From: Chitinophaga fulva
Lineage (GTDB): Bacteria; Bacteroidota; Bacteroidia; Chitinophagales; Chitinophagaceae
Reading direction: 5' to 3'
DNA length: 64,000 bases
Assembly (NCBI RefSeq): GCF_012927205.1
Contig: NZ_JABBGC010000002.1
Location: forward strand, 1,612,001-1,676,000
Below, piece by piece: positions 31,518-39,950 of the stretch (positions are counted from its first letter, which is position 1; every line of letters starts with the position of its first letter). Under the pieces are notes generated by a model, which saw nothing but the letters and a program-made list of their open reading frames with translations, was not told where the DNA came from and made no database searches. Made by a program: the position numbers and the translations under genes.

Positions 31518-32486
31518 TTATGCTTTTATGGTAGATAGCTTTTCCATCATATTATTCACCCATTTCCGGTCGTATACGTTGTTGATATAGGAATCTCCGC
31601 GGTCCGCGCAGCAGAACAGCGTAACAGGTGTGCCCTCAATGGCGTGTGAATTAAAATAGCTCTTAATAGCGGCGTAGACTGCTCCGGACGAAGCTCCTGC
31701 GAAAATATTCTGTTCTCTAACGAGCTCGTGGCAACCCGTCACCAGTTCTTCGTGGGATACAATCATGACATCATCGATGATGGCGTGTTCCAGGATGGAA
31801 GGAACTTTGCTGGACCCAAGGCCGGAAACATATCTTTTCTGTGGAGGGATATTAAAGATGACAGAGCCTTCAATATCTACGGCAACGATGGTGATATTGG
31901 GGAATTTCTCCTTTACTTTTTGGGATATTCCGCTGATGGTGCCACAGGAACTTACCGCAATAAACATGTAATCGAGGTGTTCAAACCGGTCGCAAATCTC
32001 TTTTCCCAGGGTATTATAGTATCCTTTGAAATTATCAGGATTGTCGTATTGATTAGTCCAGAAACTGTTGGGATGTTGCGCGCACAGTTCTTTCACCGTT
32101 TCAATCCTGGTGAGAAGGTATCCCCCGGTGCTGTCTTCTTTCTCGACTTTTACCACCTTATCCGTGAATAAACGTAGCATCGCTTCATTCTCCCGGTTAA
32201 TGTTAGGATCGATTACAGGGATAAAGGACAGGCCGAGATCTTTGCATATTCTTGCCAGTGCTATGGCAAAATTACCGGAGCTGGATTCAACGATAAGGGT
32301 ATCGTTGTTGACTTTACCATTACGGATGGCGTTGGACAGAATACTCAAAGCAGCTCTGTCTTTGATACTGCCAGAATAACTTCTGTATTCCAGTTTTGTG
32401 AACAGTGAAATACCAGGCATGTTAAGTTCTACAACCGGGGTATTTCCGATCAGGCCACTGATCTTTTCGAGGGAAGATAACATCAT
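31518..32486 (-). CDS. sbnA: SbnA-like PLP synthase (O-phosphoserine + glutamate to ACEGA, Dap biosynthesis)
   Basis: 322-residue fold-type II PLP enzyme of the cysteine synthase family. SbnA condenses O-phospho-L-serine with glutamate, giving the substrate of SbnB. The PLP Lys is K42 in GSIKDRAA, the substrate loop is ESSSGN (67-72), and SSCGTISGIS and FAGASSGAV are the phosphate-binding and C-terminal glycine-rich segments. The phrases FWTNQYDNPDNFKGYY and GSVIF are more like SbnA than CysK or CysM. It is the first gene of the minus-strand biosynthetic block, with roughly 1 kb of non-coding DNA upstream. The second start codon is also possible because the protein begins MM. A plain cysteine synthase is the alternative, but the adjacent sbnB-like gene argues against it. 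Confidence 0.85.
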   Translation of the reverse strand: MMLSSLEKISGLIGNTPVVELNMPGISLFTKLEYRSYSGSIKDRAALSILSNAIRNGKVNNDTLIVESSSGNFAIALARICKDLGLSFIPVIDPNINRENEAMLRLFTDKVVKVEKEDSTGGYLLTRIETVKELCAQHPNSFWTNQYDNPDNFKGYYNTLGKEICDRFEHLDYMFIAVSSCGTISGISQKVKEKFPNITIVAVDIEGSVIFNIPPQKRYVSGLGSSKVPSILEHAIIDDVMIVSHEELVTGCHELVREQNIFAGASSGAVYAAIKSYFNSHAIEGTPVTLFCCADRGDSYINNVYDRKWVNNMMEKLSTIKA

Positions 32487-32972
32487 CTTAGGTTTTTCAA
32501 TGATTTATTAAATGGTATATCGGGACTACTAACGTTATCCATTCATCTACTCGTTGCCATTGCCTATATTTTACGTTCGTTATGCTCATATCTCATATTA
32601 GTTGACACAATACTGTTTATACACTGCGAAGAAGAAATTTTTCTTCCTGCAGATGTGACAGCTATTCGTTCATATGAAAGAGATACCCTTCGTAAAGGAC
32701 AACAACATTGACCGCAGTATCTAAAGGCATGTGTGTTAAACAGCCTTCTACTGCACTTGATGCATGCAACTTTTACTCCCAGTTGTAACAATTGAAGCGT
32801 AGCGACAACTATATCCGCACGATTTCCCGTTCCCTATTCAAAACACAATTAATAGTATGCTAGCCAGATCCAGTGAAAACGAAGTTACACTGGTCGGAAA
32901 AACCAGACGCACAGTTTTTTTCTTAAATCTCTTTGTGGAAACGCTCTCTTTCCGACAATACATAGTATTAAA

Positions 32973-32991
32973 TCAAGTTCTTACAACTTGA
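32973..32991. promoter_or_regulatory. Inverted repeat, possible operator upstream of sbnA-like gene
   Basis: Perfect 7-base arms TCAAGTT and AACTTGA around a 5-base spacer CTTAC, about 490 bases upstream of the first biosynthetic gene. The size and symmetry fit a dimeric regulator site, but the arms are short and AT-rich and could be chance. It could equally form a small RNA hairpin in a long leader. Confidence 0.3.
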
Positions 32992-33201
32992 CCTGGGTTG
33001 TCCTAAACAGGTTTTTAAGGATAACTGACAACAACGCTTATACGAAAAATGTATAAACCCTGGTGTTGTATCGCTCATTAGTTTCTAAACGTTCATGGGA
33101 TCGATAAAATAGGGTTCAATGAAAGTATAGTTGTGGTGGAAACAACCTTTTCCTGTTTGTCGCAAATACTTTTCAGTTCGTGACAGAATCGTATTCATTA
33201 G

Positions 33202-33230
33202 CAAAGTAAAGTAAATAAATAATTCTCAAA
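33202..33230 (-). promoter_or_regulatory. Candidate Bacteroidota promoter for the biosynthetic operon
   Basis: On the minus strand TTTG (33230-33227) is followed after 18 bases by TACTTTG (33208-33202). The Bacteroidota consensus is TTTG about 19-21 bases before TAnnTTTG, so the -7 box is one base short. It is the best match I found in the upstream region, but a start here would give a leader of about 700 bases. Confidence 0.3.
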
Positions 33231-33516
33231 CAACAAAAACTCTTATCAAGAAAAAGCAAAAAATTATTTTTCCGGTAACATTGGACGAAACCCGGAAACA
33301 CCAGTAAAATAAAGCGTCTACATAGCCTCCATGAAATATTACCTCACCGCATACTGCAACCAAACCGCTGAAACCATCTGCTAATAATAGATGTCGAAAC
33401 AGGTATTATTTACGTTTATTCAGAATAATAGGAAACCAAACAATCATCTCCAGTGAGATAATAATTCATGGAATGCCGGCCGGCACAGGGGAACAAACAA
33501 ATACTATTTATACCAG

Positions 33517-33723
33517 TTATTTCCAGTCATCTTTCTCTAGTGTAAAAATATCTTCTACGGCAACATTAAATATGGCTGCAATTTTTAGCGCCAGCAAACT
33601 GGATGGAATGAACTTTCCAATCTCAATCGAATTGATGGTCTGCCTGGAAACATTTACCTTTTCCGCCAATGCCGCCTGCGTAAGGTCATGCTTAGCACGT
33701 TCTACTTTTATTGTGTTCTTCAT
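33517..33723 (-). CDS. Small Xre-family helix-turn-helix regulator
   Basis: 68 residues, almost entirely a Cro/CI-type DNA-binding domain. The segment LTQAALAEKVNVSRQTINSI (residues 14-33) is a textbook helix-turn-helix of this family, followed by the EIGKFIPSSLLALKIA scaffold helix and the short acidic tail DIFTLEKDDW. There is no sensor domain. Eight bases separate its start from the stop of an upstream membrane protein gene, so the two form a small operon. Such minimal Xre proteins paired with a small membrane protein are common in bacteria, and the partner may control the regulator. Being the nearest regulator upstream of the biosynthetic block, it is a candidate for its control, but nothing in the sequence proves this. 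Confidence 0.85.
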   Translation of the reverse strand: MKNTIKVERAKHDLTQAALAEKVNVSRQTINSIEIGKFIPSSLLALKIAAIFNVAVEDIFTLEKDDWK

Positions 33724-33731
33724 TAGTTCAG

Positions 33732-34073
33732 TTATGCCATGAAAATATATAACCTTGCATAGCGGATGATGTTTGCCAACGCAAATACAATAACCAGGAA
33801 GGAATTTATGGAGGTCAGATGGATAGTAATCATTTGATGTTGATAAAGATTGTTAACCACCAAATGATAGGTGTATCCAAGGATTAATGCAAAAAATGCA
33901 GAAGACGACCTGATGGAAGTGCTTCTTTCATCTTCCTTCGCCTGGCTTGATATAAAAAGCGTAAATAAGCCTACCAGCAGGGGAAATTCAGCATCTGCGG
34001 ACTTAGAATTTAAAAAGATAGGAATACCTGCTACTATTAAAAACAAGCCGAGGTAAACAGAGAACTTTTTCAT
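33732..34073 (-). CDS. Small integral membrane protein paired with Xre regulator
   Basis: 113 residues from the chosen start MKKFSVYLG. An in-frame ATG at 34106 would add 11 residues, but a good minus-strand -7 element TACATTTG (34111-34104) overlaps that codon, which favours the later start. Hydrophobic segments predict about four transmembrane helices: FSVYLGLFLIVAGIPIFL, FPLLVGLFTLFIS, AFFALILGYTYHLVV and NSFLVIVFALANIIRYA. A charged loop KEDERST lies between the second and third. I do not recognise a named family. It is the first gene of a two-gene operon with the Xre regulator, suggesting a membrane partner or modulator of it. Confidence 0.75.
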   Translation of the reverse strand: MKKFSVYLGLFLIVAGIPIFLNSKSADAEFPLLVGLFTLFISSQAKEDERSTSIRSSSAFFALILGYTYHLVVNNLYQHQMITIHLTSINSFLVIVFALANIIRYARLYIFMA

Positions 34074-34203
34074 AAATAAGGAATTTAGTATAGTTTGGTT
34101 GTCCAAATGTAAAGTTTACTTGTCAAAAAGAAAAATAAAATAGTCTTTATTTTTTATACCACCCATCCCCTGGCATTTATAATGGAAATACCGACCAGCA
34201 CAA

Positions 34204-34238
34204 AAACGAAACCTCGTGCAAGGCACGAGGTTTCGTTT
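34204..34238 (-). terminator. Strong intrinsic terminator, probably bidirectional
   Basis: Perfect 16-base arms (34204-34219 and 34223-34238) around a 3-base loop. The core is G/C-rich. On the minus strand the stem runs into a T-rich end, 50 bases after the stop of the BNR-repeat protein gene, so it ends the heme-uptake/BNR transcription unit. Confidence 0.9.
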
Positions 34239-34287
34239 GACATTATACTTAAATACTAGCACCATCAGTATTTATGCACCACCAAAA

Positions 34288-37200
34288 TCATTCGGTGATG
34301 ATGATTTTGCCTGTTTTCAGCGGTTTGGCCGAAGGCTGGTTACTATTGTAAATACTATAGAAATAAACACCTGCGCTCAGATTGCCGGTATTGACAGTGC
34401 CGCCATCATTGACATATTGGAGACGCACCATTCTGCCTTTAATATCATAGAGACGCAACAACAGCGTGGCATTATCGTGACTGCGCACATTCACGCTTCC
34501 TCCCTGCTGTACCCTTGTTGGATAAACGCTGATGTTACCAGCCTGCTGCCTACCAGGCAGCGCCGCTTTTGCAGGAGATGCCGTAGTGTCAGGACAACCG
34601 GTGAACGACAATTCAGCGATGGAGGTCCACGGATTGGCGTTTACTTCAGAAGTGGCCACCAGTTTCACATAGCGTGCTTTCACTGTGGGTGAGAAGACAA
34701 CGTCCTGTGCCGCCGTGCTGTTCACAAAGTTGCCGCTGGCCACCTGCGTCCAGTTAATACTGTCTGCGCTCACCTGCACTTGATAAGCATTGATGCGTCC
34801 ATTAGTGCCAGACTGCCTTGGCAGATAGGTGAGCTTGCTCAAATTATAGGCGCCACCGAGATAGATGGAAATATAATGTGGCATGGGCGCTGTGCTATTG
34901 TACCACTGCGTATGCCAGAAGGTGCTGTTGTTACCGTCAATAACATTCGTGGCCGGGGCGCTCTCTCCTACTGTTTCCTGGCTGTCGAACTGCGATACTC
35001 TCAGCTGGGCACGTGGTATCGGGGTGTTACAAGCTCCGGCTACAGGCGGATTGCCAGGGCTTCCCGCGCCAAAGCCGCCCATACCGGTATTGAAAGTGCC
35101 GGACACATAATAGATGGTAGCGCCTTTCTTTCCGCTGCTGTCACGCGATACATAGATCGTACCGGCACCGTCAGGCGAAGGATTTGATGGTGTTACATTA
35201 CTGATCTTATTCTTTACTTTCACCACTTTCACAGAATCCCAGATCAATCCTGTAGCGGTCTCCCAGCCTTGTTTCTCAGCCGCGGTATAGTACAATGTCA
35301 CATTCACGCTGCCGGCAGTATTATTATTGGCAGATGTGATCTTCCATGTTTTTGACGCCAGGTAATGTGCCGGGGTAGTATCCCAGAACTGCGCGGCAGT
35401 GGCGCCGGCGCGGTCTATCTGCACAGTGGTACAGCCATAGTCAAAGGCCGACAGGTTCTTCACTTTCGCCAGGAGCTTTCCGGTACTGTCTGCAAAATAT
35501 ACGGTCGCATTAGGCCCAAGGTACTGCGTGGTGCTGGTATTCAACGCAGCTGCAACCGTGGTGACGGCAGGCCGTGTATTGAAGACCAGGTTAGGCCTGG
35601 TAGAGCCATAGCCAGGCGCGTTGAAACTACATCCTGCACCGCTGGTCTGCCGCTGGAATGCCGTAGGATTAGCGCCGCTCACAGAAATAGACGCTACAAG
35701 ATTGTCTCCCTGGTCTGTGCCGTCCGCATTGTTATAGCAGGACTGTATGAGGATGTTGGAACTGCCGTCCCAGTAGAAAGGCTGTGAGAAAGGCACCTGT
35801 ACCCATCCTGTATCTGCCACACTGATACTGCCACTGTACACCGTTGTAACCGGACTGTTATCAAATTGTGTGTCCGTAAACGTTGGTTGTGGCGTAACGC
35901 CTATTGCCACGTTAAAGTTCTGGAACGTGCTGGTAGTGGTCACCGTGCGTGAAATCACGTGATAGGCTATGGCATAGATATTACCTCGCTGCAGCCCGGC
36001 CGCCCTCAGCTCATCTGCCGGATAAATAGTCTGGGTACGCTTATCAGACTGCGTACCATTGAACGGGCTGGATGCACTGCCGCCCGTAGTACCGTTACCG
36101 TAAGTGAGGTTGACGAGCCCCGTATCGCCTACCGGTGAGGCGTCCGGATAGTTGATATTCACGCGGCATGTCTGCGCAGACGGATTAGCCATGGCATTCG
36201 TAGTACCGTTGACGTTAAACGACAACAAAGCGTACTTGCCGGCCGGGTCTGTCTTACTGCCATACACCCTGATGGTGACGGTGCGCGGCGTCGTCTGCCC
36301 CGATGCAAAGATCAGCGTGTCGCCGGGCATGGTAAAGCTGCCGTTGGTGGTCACATCATAGTCGACGCCCTTCATGGCGGAAGACGAGGAGCCTGCTACC
36401 AGCTGCACATTCGCATTCCCGGAAGGCGCCGGGCTGATCGTCAGGTCAACAGTATAATCTGTATAAGGCTTACAGCCGGATTTATTCACGCCGCCAGCGG
36501 TGGTATTGACCGTGGTAGCGGCAAAAGAAATCAGCGGTGTGACAGCATTGTTGAATTTAGTGCCGAAAACACCACGGCCGTAGAAGCTCACGCGCAGCTC
36601 ACTGCTGTCGGCCACCCCGTTGTTGTAGGCAAAGATGTCTGTAATATCAGCGACGGTCGGCAGCCCGATGGAATACAGCGACCAGTCGGCCATGTTCTTA
36701 TTACGGTAGTATACGCCGCGCGCGGTGGCCAGGTATACAGATTCGTTGGTAGCGTAGCGGTCTTCCAGCAGCCGGATAATATTCACCGGCGGCAGTGTGC
36801 CGCTGATGTCCGTGAAAGTATTTCCCTGGTCTGCGGAACGATACACCTTGCTGCCGCAGGAGAGATACACCACATTGGTATCACTTTTAATGGTGGTAAC
36901 GCTGGCGGCTACACTGGTGGCCACCGGGGCTGTCACACCGGTAAAGGTGGGCGAGGCTGCCAACGCATTGCGGGAGCGGTATACCTTCTGATTGGTGGTA
37001 ACATAATATACCACATTGGCATCCGCATTGCTGATGTGCAGCGCCTTGATCTTTTCTGTATTGCTCACCAGTTTGGTCCATGCCGGAGAGGCCGCGGTAA
37101 TATTGGTGCTGCGCCACAGTCCCGTGTCTGCGATAAATGCAGCACTCACATTGGCGGGTGTAAATTCCAGTTCCATTTTATTGGAAGGGGTGAACGGTAC

Positions 37201-38571
37201 GTTATAGGCGCTTTCACTACCCGTTACGGCCCTCCTCTTACCATTCTCATAATAGTACACCTGGTTGTTGGTGTTATAATCAAATGCAGAGCGCGAGCCC
37301 CAGTCGCCGCCCCTGTTGGTGAACCACGGATTGGTGGCGTATTTGTAATACAGCTCTCCATTGTCCTGTGTGCCAATGCTGATCATATCCCGGCGGATAG
37401 GACTACCAGAGGCGTGATATACTTCTGTTGACGAAAGTCCGTCGCTGCGCGGCACCCAGTTCGTACCGCCGTCAGTACTGAGCCACACGCCGCCATCATT
37501 ATAGTTGAACACTTTACTGTTGTTATAGGGGCTTACTTTGATGCCATGCATATCTGTATGGATCATGGTCCACCAGCCGGTCTGTATCTGTGTCCAGTTG
37601 GTACCACCGTCGGTGCTTTTCCATACAATGTGTCCCACCAGGTAAAGCACATCAGCATTCACAGGATCTGCACCAATAGCGAAGTTATAATTACCCTGGC
37701 CGCTGGAGGTGCCGTTGTAGCCGACCAGATTGGGCGCCACATCTCCTTTTACCTGTGTGAAACTGACGCCGCCATTGGTTGATTTGTAGATCACCCCACC
37801 GGAAACGGCATCATTGGCGCCTACCATTCCTACATACACGCGGTTGGAATCGGCGGGCGTTACGGCTATCCTGCTGCCTTTGGCGCCGGCGGCCGGTAAG
37901 GAGAGCGCAACGGGCGTCCAGGTATCGCCCATGTCGGTAGATACATAGAACCCGCCTGCCATGTTCACGGCATAGATAGTAGTAGTATTGTTGGAAGCCT
38001 TGTAAGTCATGTCGGTGAATTGACCACCACTGAGCTTATTGGTCCAGGAAGTGCCACCATCCGTTGTTTTCCATATGCCATCGTTGGTAGCGGCAATCAG
38101 CACATTGTGGTCTGTGCGCGACATGAGCAGTTCTACTGCCATACGGTTGCCGATGTTACTGTTGGACGGCAGCCACGACTGTCCGCCGTCAGTGGTTTTG
38201 TAAACGCCCAGCGCAGTGCCGTAGTAGTTGGGATCTCCTGTGCCGAGGTACATGATTTGATCATTGGTATAATCTATACATACGGAAGCACAAGACGCCT
38301 TAGGCAGCTCGTCGGTGCCCTGCAGCTGCCAGGTATTGGCCGTGTCGGTACTTTTCCAGAGGCCCCACACGCTGGTGGCATAGACGGTGGCTGCATTGGA
38401 AGGATGGAACTTCATCTGGGTAACGCGGCCTATGCCGTTGATCTGTCCCGATGAGTTGATCGGGAACAGCACAGGGCCAATATTCCGCCAGTTGCCATAG
38501 TTTTGCGCCACAGCAGATACGGACAGAAAAAGGGCGGATAAAAACAAGTATATAAGTTTACGCATAGTCAT
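34288..38571 (-). CDS. Secreted BNR-repeat/discoidin protein with T9SS sorting domain
   Basis: About 1427 residues from the start MTMRKLIYLFLSALFLSVSA, which gives a clean signal peptide; an upstream in-frame start at 38619 would overlap the preceding gene and bury the signal. The N-terminal half is a beta-propeller-like array of sialidase/VPS10-type BNR repeats, for example STDTANTW, TTDGGQSW, TTDGGTSW, STNGGVSF and STDGGTNW. A Calx-beta-like segment (SSSAMKGVDYDV) follows in the middle, then an F5/8 type C (discoidin) carbohydrate-binding-like domain with SQETVGES and ARYVKLVATSE. The C-terminus (VYPTRVQQGG to KTGKIIITE) is a type IX secretion sorting domain, so the protein is probably surface-attached or released. 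It lacks recognisable sialidase catalytic residues, so binding or scaffolding is more likely than catalysis. It is the last gene of the heme-uptake direction and ends before a strong terminator. Confidence 0.9.
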   Translation of the reverse strand: MTMRKLIYLFLSALFLSVSAVAQNYGNWRNIGPVLFPINSSGQINGIGRVTQMKFHPSNAATVYATSVWGLWKSTDTANTWQLQGTDELPKASCASVCIDYTNDQIMYLGTGDPNYYGTALGVYKTTDGGQSWLPSNSNIGNRMAVELLMSRTDHNVLIAATNDGIWKTTDGGTSWTNKLSGGQFTDMTYKASNNTTTIYAVNMAGGFYVSTDMGDTWTPVALSLPAAGAKGSRIAVTPADSNRVYVGMVGANDAVSGGVIYKSTNGGVSFTQVKGDVAPNLVGYNGTSSGQGNYNFAIGADPVNADVLYLVGHIVWKSTDGGTNWTQIQTGWWTMIHTDMHGIKVSPYNNSKVFNYNDGGVWLSTDGGTNWVPRSDGLSSTEVYHASGSPIRRDMISIGTQDNGELYYKYATNPWFTNRGGDWGSRSAFDYNTNNQVYYYENGKRRAVTGSESAYNVPFTPSNKMELEFTPANVSAAFIADTGLWRSTNITAASPAWTKLVSNTEKIKALHISNADANVVYYVTTNQKVYRSRNALAASPTFTGVTAPVATSVAASVTTIKSDTNVVYLSCGSKVYRSADQGNTFTDISGTLPPVNIIRLLEDRYATNESVYLATARGVYYRNKNMADWSLYSIGLPTVADITDIFAYNNGVADSSELRVSFYGRGVFGTKFNNAVTPLISFAATTVNTTAGGVNKSGCKPYTDYTVDLTISPAPSGNANVQLVAGSSSSAMKGVDYDVTTNGSFTMPGDTLIFASGQTTPRTVTIRVYGSKTDPAGKYALLSFNVNGTTNAMANPSAQTCRVNINYPDASPVGDTGLVNLTYGNGTTGGSASSPFNGTQSDKRTQTIYPADELRAAGLQRGNIYAIAYHVISRTVTTTSTFQNFNVAIGVTPQPTFTDTQFDNSPVTTVYSGSISVADTGWVQVPFSQPFYWDGSSNILIQSCYNNADGTDQGDNLVASISVSGANPTAFQRQTSGAGCSFNAPGYGSTRPNLVFNTRPAVTTVAAALNTSTTQYLGPNATVYFADSTGKLLAKVKNLSAFDYGCTTVQIDRAGATAAQFWDTTPAHYLASKTWKITSANNNTAGSVNVTLYYTAAEKQGWETATGLIWDSVKVVKVKNKISNVTPSNPSPDGAGTIYVSRDSSGKKGATIYYVSGTFNTGMGGFGAGSPGNPPVAGACNTPIPRAQLRVSQFDSQETVGESAPATNVIDGNNSTFWHTQWYNSTAPMPHYISIYLGGAYNLSKLTYLPRQSGTNGRINAYQVQVSADSINWTQVASGNFVNSTAAQDVVFSPTVKARYVKLVATSEVNANPWTSIAELSFTGCPDTTASPAKAALPGRQQAGNISVYPTRVQQGGSVNVRSHDNATLLLRLYDIKGRMVRLQYVNDGGTVNTGNLSAGVYFYSIYNSNQPSAKPLKTGKIIITE

Positions 38572-38612
38572 TGCGGTTATTTCGGTTGATGATGGGAAAT
38601 AGCTACTTTTTA

Positions 38613-39146
38613 CTACCACTTTTTGCCGGAGTTATCATTTTTCTTCTCCTGTTCTTTCTTGTCCTTCGCCTGCTTTTCCTGTATGTTCGTCTTTAGTTGC
38701 TTTTGCTGCTGCCAGATCTGCACCTGCTTTTCATTGCTAAGGATAGACCCGTCCGGCTGCACGTAAGGCAGTACCTGCCTTCTCCACCACTGGTACTTCT
38801 TGTAGGCAAAAGCATATTTGCGTGCATCTTCTTCCCTTTCCCGTTCCGCTTCAGACTCTTTTCTTTTAAAAATGCCCAGGAACCGCCGTTTCCGCTCGGT
38901 ATTTTTTTTCACGTCCAGTATTTCATCTTCCTCTACAGGTAATTCCTTGCCTTTCCAGAAATCATTGAAGGATTTTTCTATCACGAAAAAATTAACATTG
39001 GGATCATCCATCATAGTGACCCAATCAGGTTCTTTGGCCTGCTGGCGTGGCTCGTGGCGTTGTGCCGATACGGTTATACCGAGCAACAGCCATGTCACCA
39101 TCAGCATGCAGTGCCATAAAGACTTCCAGACAATTTGCTTTTTCAT
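38613..39146 (-). CDS. Exported protein of unknown function, charged coiled-coil tail
   Basis: 177 residues with an N-terminal signal peptide (WHCMLMVTWLLLGITVSAQ). The mature part has a segment FFVIEKSFNDFWKGKELP and then long runs of Lys, Glu and Gln (ESEAEREREEDARKYAF and a Lys/Glu/Gln-rich C-terminal fifty residues) that probably form extended helix or coiled coil. I do not recognise a family. It starts 12 bases after the HmuV-like stop and lies 41 bases before the BNR-repeat protein start, so it sits between transporter and surface protein in one transcription direction. It may be a periplasmic helper for the secreted BNR protein, but this is only positional inference. Confidence 0.75.
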   Translation of the reverse strand: MKKQIVWKSLWHCMLMVTWLLLGITVSAQRHEPRQQAKEPDWVTMMDDPNVNFFVIEKSFNDFWKGKELPVEEDEILDVKKNTERKRRFLGIFKRKESEAEREREEDARKYAFAYKKYQWWRRQVLPYVQPDGSILSNEKQVQIWQQQKQLKTNIQEKQAKDKKEQEKKNDNSGKKW

Positions 39147-39158
39147 TATTCAGGTTAT

Positions 39159-39950
39159 TTAAGTGTGAGAAACAGATGTTGGTTGATGATAAACAGGTAT
39201 AACAGCCGCAATGTCTTCACTGTCCAGCTGATATACCTGTTGAATATGGGCCGGCGTCAGCACTTCTTCCCGGCTGCCATGCGCCGCCATCCGGCCTTTG
39301 TGCAGCAGCAGGATATTGTCGGCAAACTTCGCGGCGATATGCAGGTCGTGTAACACCGCCACGATCACCAGGTCTTGTTGCTGCAACAGTGTTTTCAGTT
39401 GGCGCATGAACCTGAACTGGTAGTGCACGTCCAGGAAAGTGAGCGGCTCGTCCAGCAGCAGGTAGCGGCAGCCGTTGGGGGGCCTTTCCCAGATCTGGGC
39501 CAGTACGCGCGCAAAATGCACCCGCTGCTTTTCGCCGCCGGAGAGGCTGAGGTAGTCGCGCTCCGACAAGTCTTCCAGGTCAAGCAGCCCCATAGCTTCC
39601 CGGCAGTAGCGTTTGTCCGTTAGCGTTGGTTTGCCCTGGATATGCGGATAGCGGCCCATGAGCACCACTTCCCGCACTTTCAGCGGAAAGGCCAGTTCCT
39701 GCTGCTGTGACAGCGCCGCGCGGACGGCAGCCAATTCCTTCACGGAGAAACCGGTTACCGGCCTGTCGCCATACATGACGGTGCCTGATGCCGGCAACAG
39801 TTGCCCTGCCGCAATCCTCAACAAAGTGGACTTGCCGGCGCCGTTAGGCCCCATGACGATGTGCATCCTGCCAGGTTCCCATTGTACGCTGATGTCTTTC
39901 AGCAATACGTTGTTGTTCTTAATACAGGTAATACCAGATAAGACAAGCAT
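39159..39950 (-). CDS. hmuV: Heme/siderophore ABC transporter ATP-binding protein
   Basis: 263 residues of an ABC ATPase: Walker A GPNGAGKST (34-42), Q-loop region LSQQQELAFP, signature LSGGEKQRV (136-144) and Walker B RYLLLDEP (162-169), followed by a switch His in VLHDLH. It powers import of heme or a ferric siderophore across the inner membrane. Its start overlaps the permease stop as TGATG, so the two are translationally coupled. The family assignment to HmuV rather than FecE or BtuD rests on the overall resemblance and the HmuT-like binding protein in the same operon. Confidence 0.88.
   Translation of the reverse strand: MLVLSGITCIKNNNVLLKDISVQWEPGRMHIVMGPNGAGKSTLLRIAAGQLLPASGTVMYGDRPVTGFSVKELAAVRAALSQQQELAFPLKVREVVLMGRYPHIQGKPTLTDKRYCREAMGLLDLEDLSERDYLSLSGGEKQRVHFARVLAQIWERPPNGCRYLLLDEPLTFLDVHYQFRFMRQLKTLLQQQDLVIVAVLHDLHIAAKFADNILLLHKGRMAAHGSREEVLTPAHIQQVYQLDSEDIAAVIPVYHQPTSVSHT

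Larger units (their letters stand above)
32487..33516. other. Long AT-rich intergenic region upstream of the biosynthetic operon
   Basis: About 1 kb with no convincing gene. It separates the sbnA-like start from the Xre regulator gene, which is transcribed in the same direction. It holds one clean inverted repeat (32973-32991) and one plausible minus-strand promoter (33202-33230), and otherwise only short A/T tracts. I saw no tRNA, no recognised riboswitch and no insertion-sequence ends. A 75-residue minus-strand reading frame at 32564-32791 has two CxxC pairs but no start context or recognisable family, so I leave it out. The length suggests a long regulated leader or several factor-binding sites for the cluster. 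Confidence 0.6.

Noticed and set aside
32564..32791. 75-residue minus-strand frame with two CxxC pairs
   Set aside because: No recognisable family, poor start context and low-complexity Cys runs; it lies in the non-coding leader, so I treat it as chance.
38571..38619. Upstream start of the BNR-repeat protein at 38619
   Set aside because: It would overlap the preceding gene and place a charged stretch before the signal peptide; the ATG at 38571 is better.
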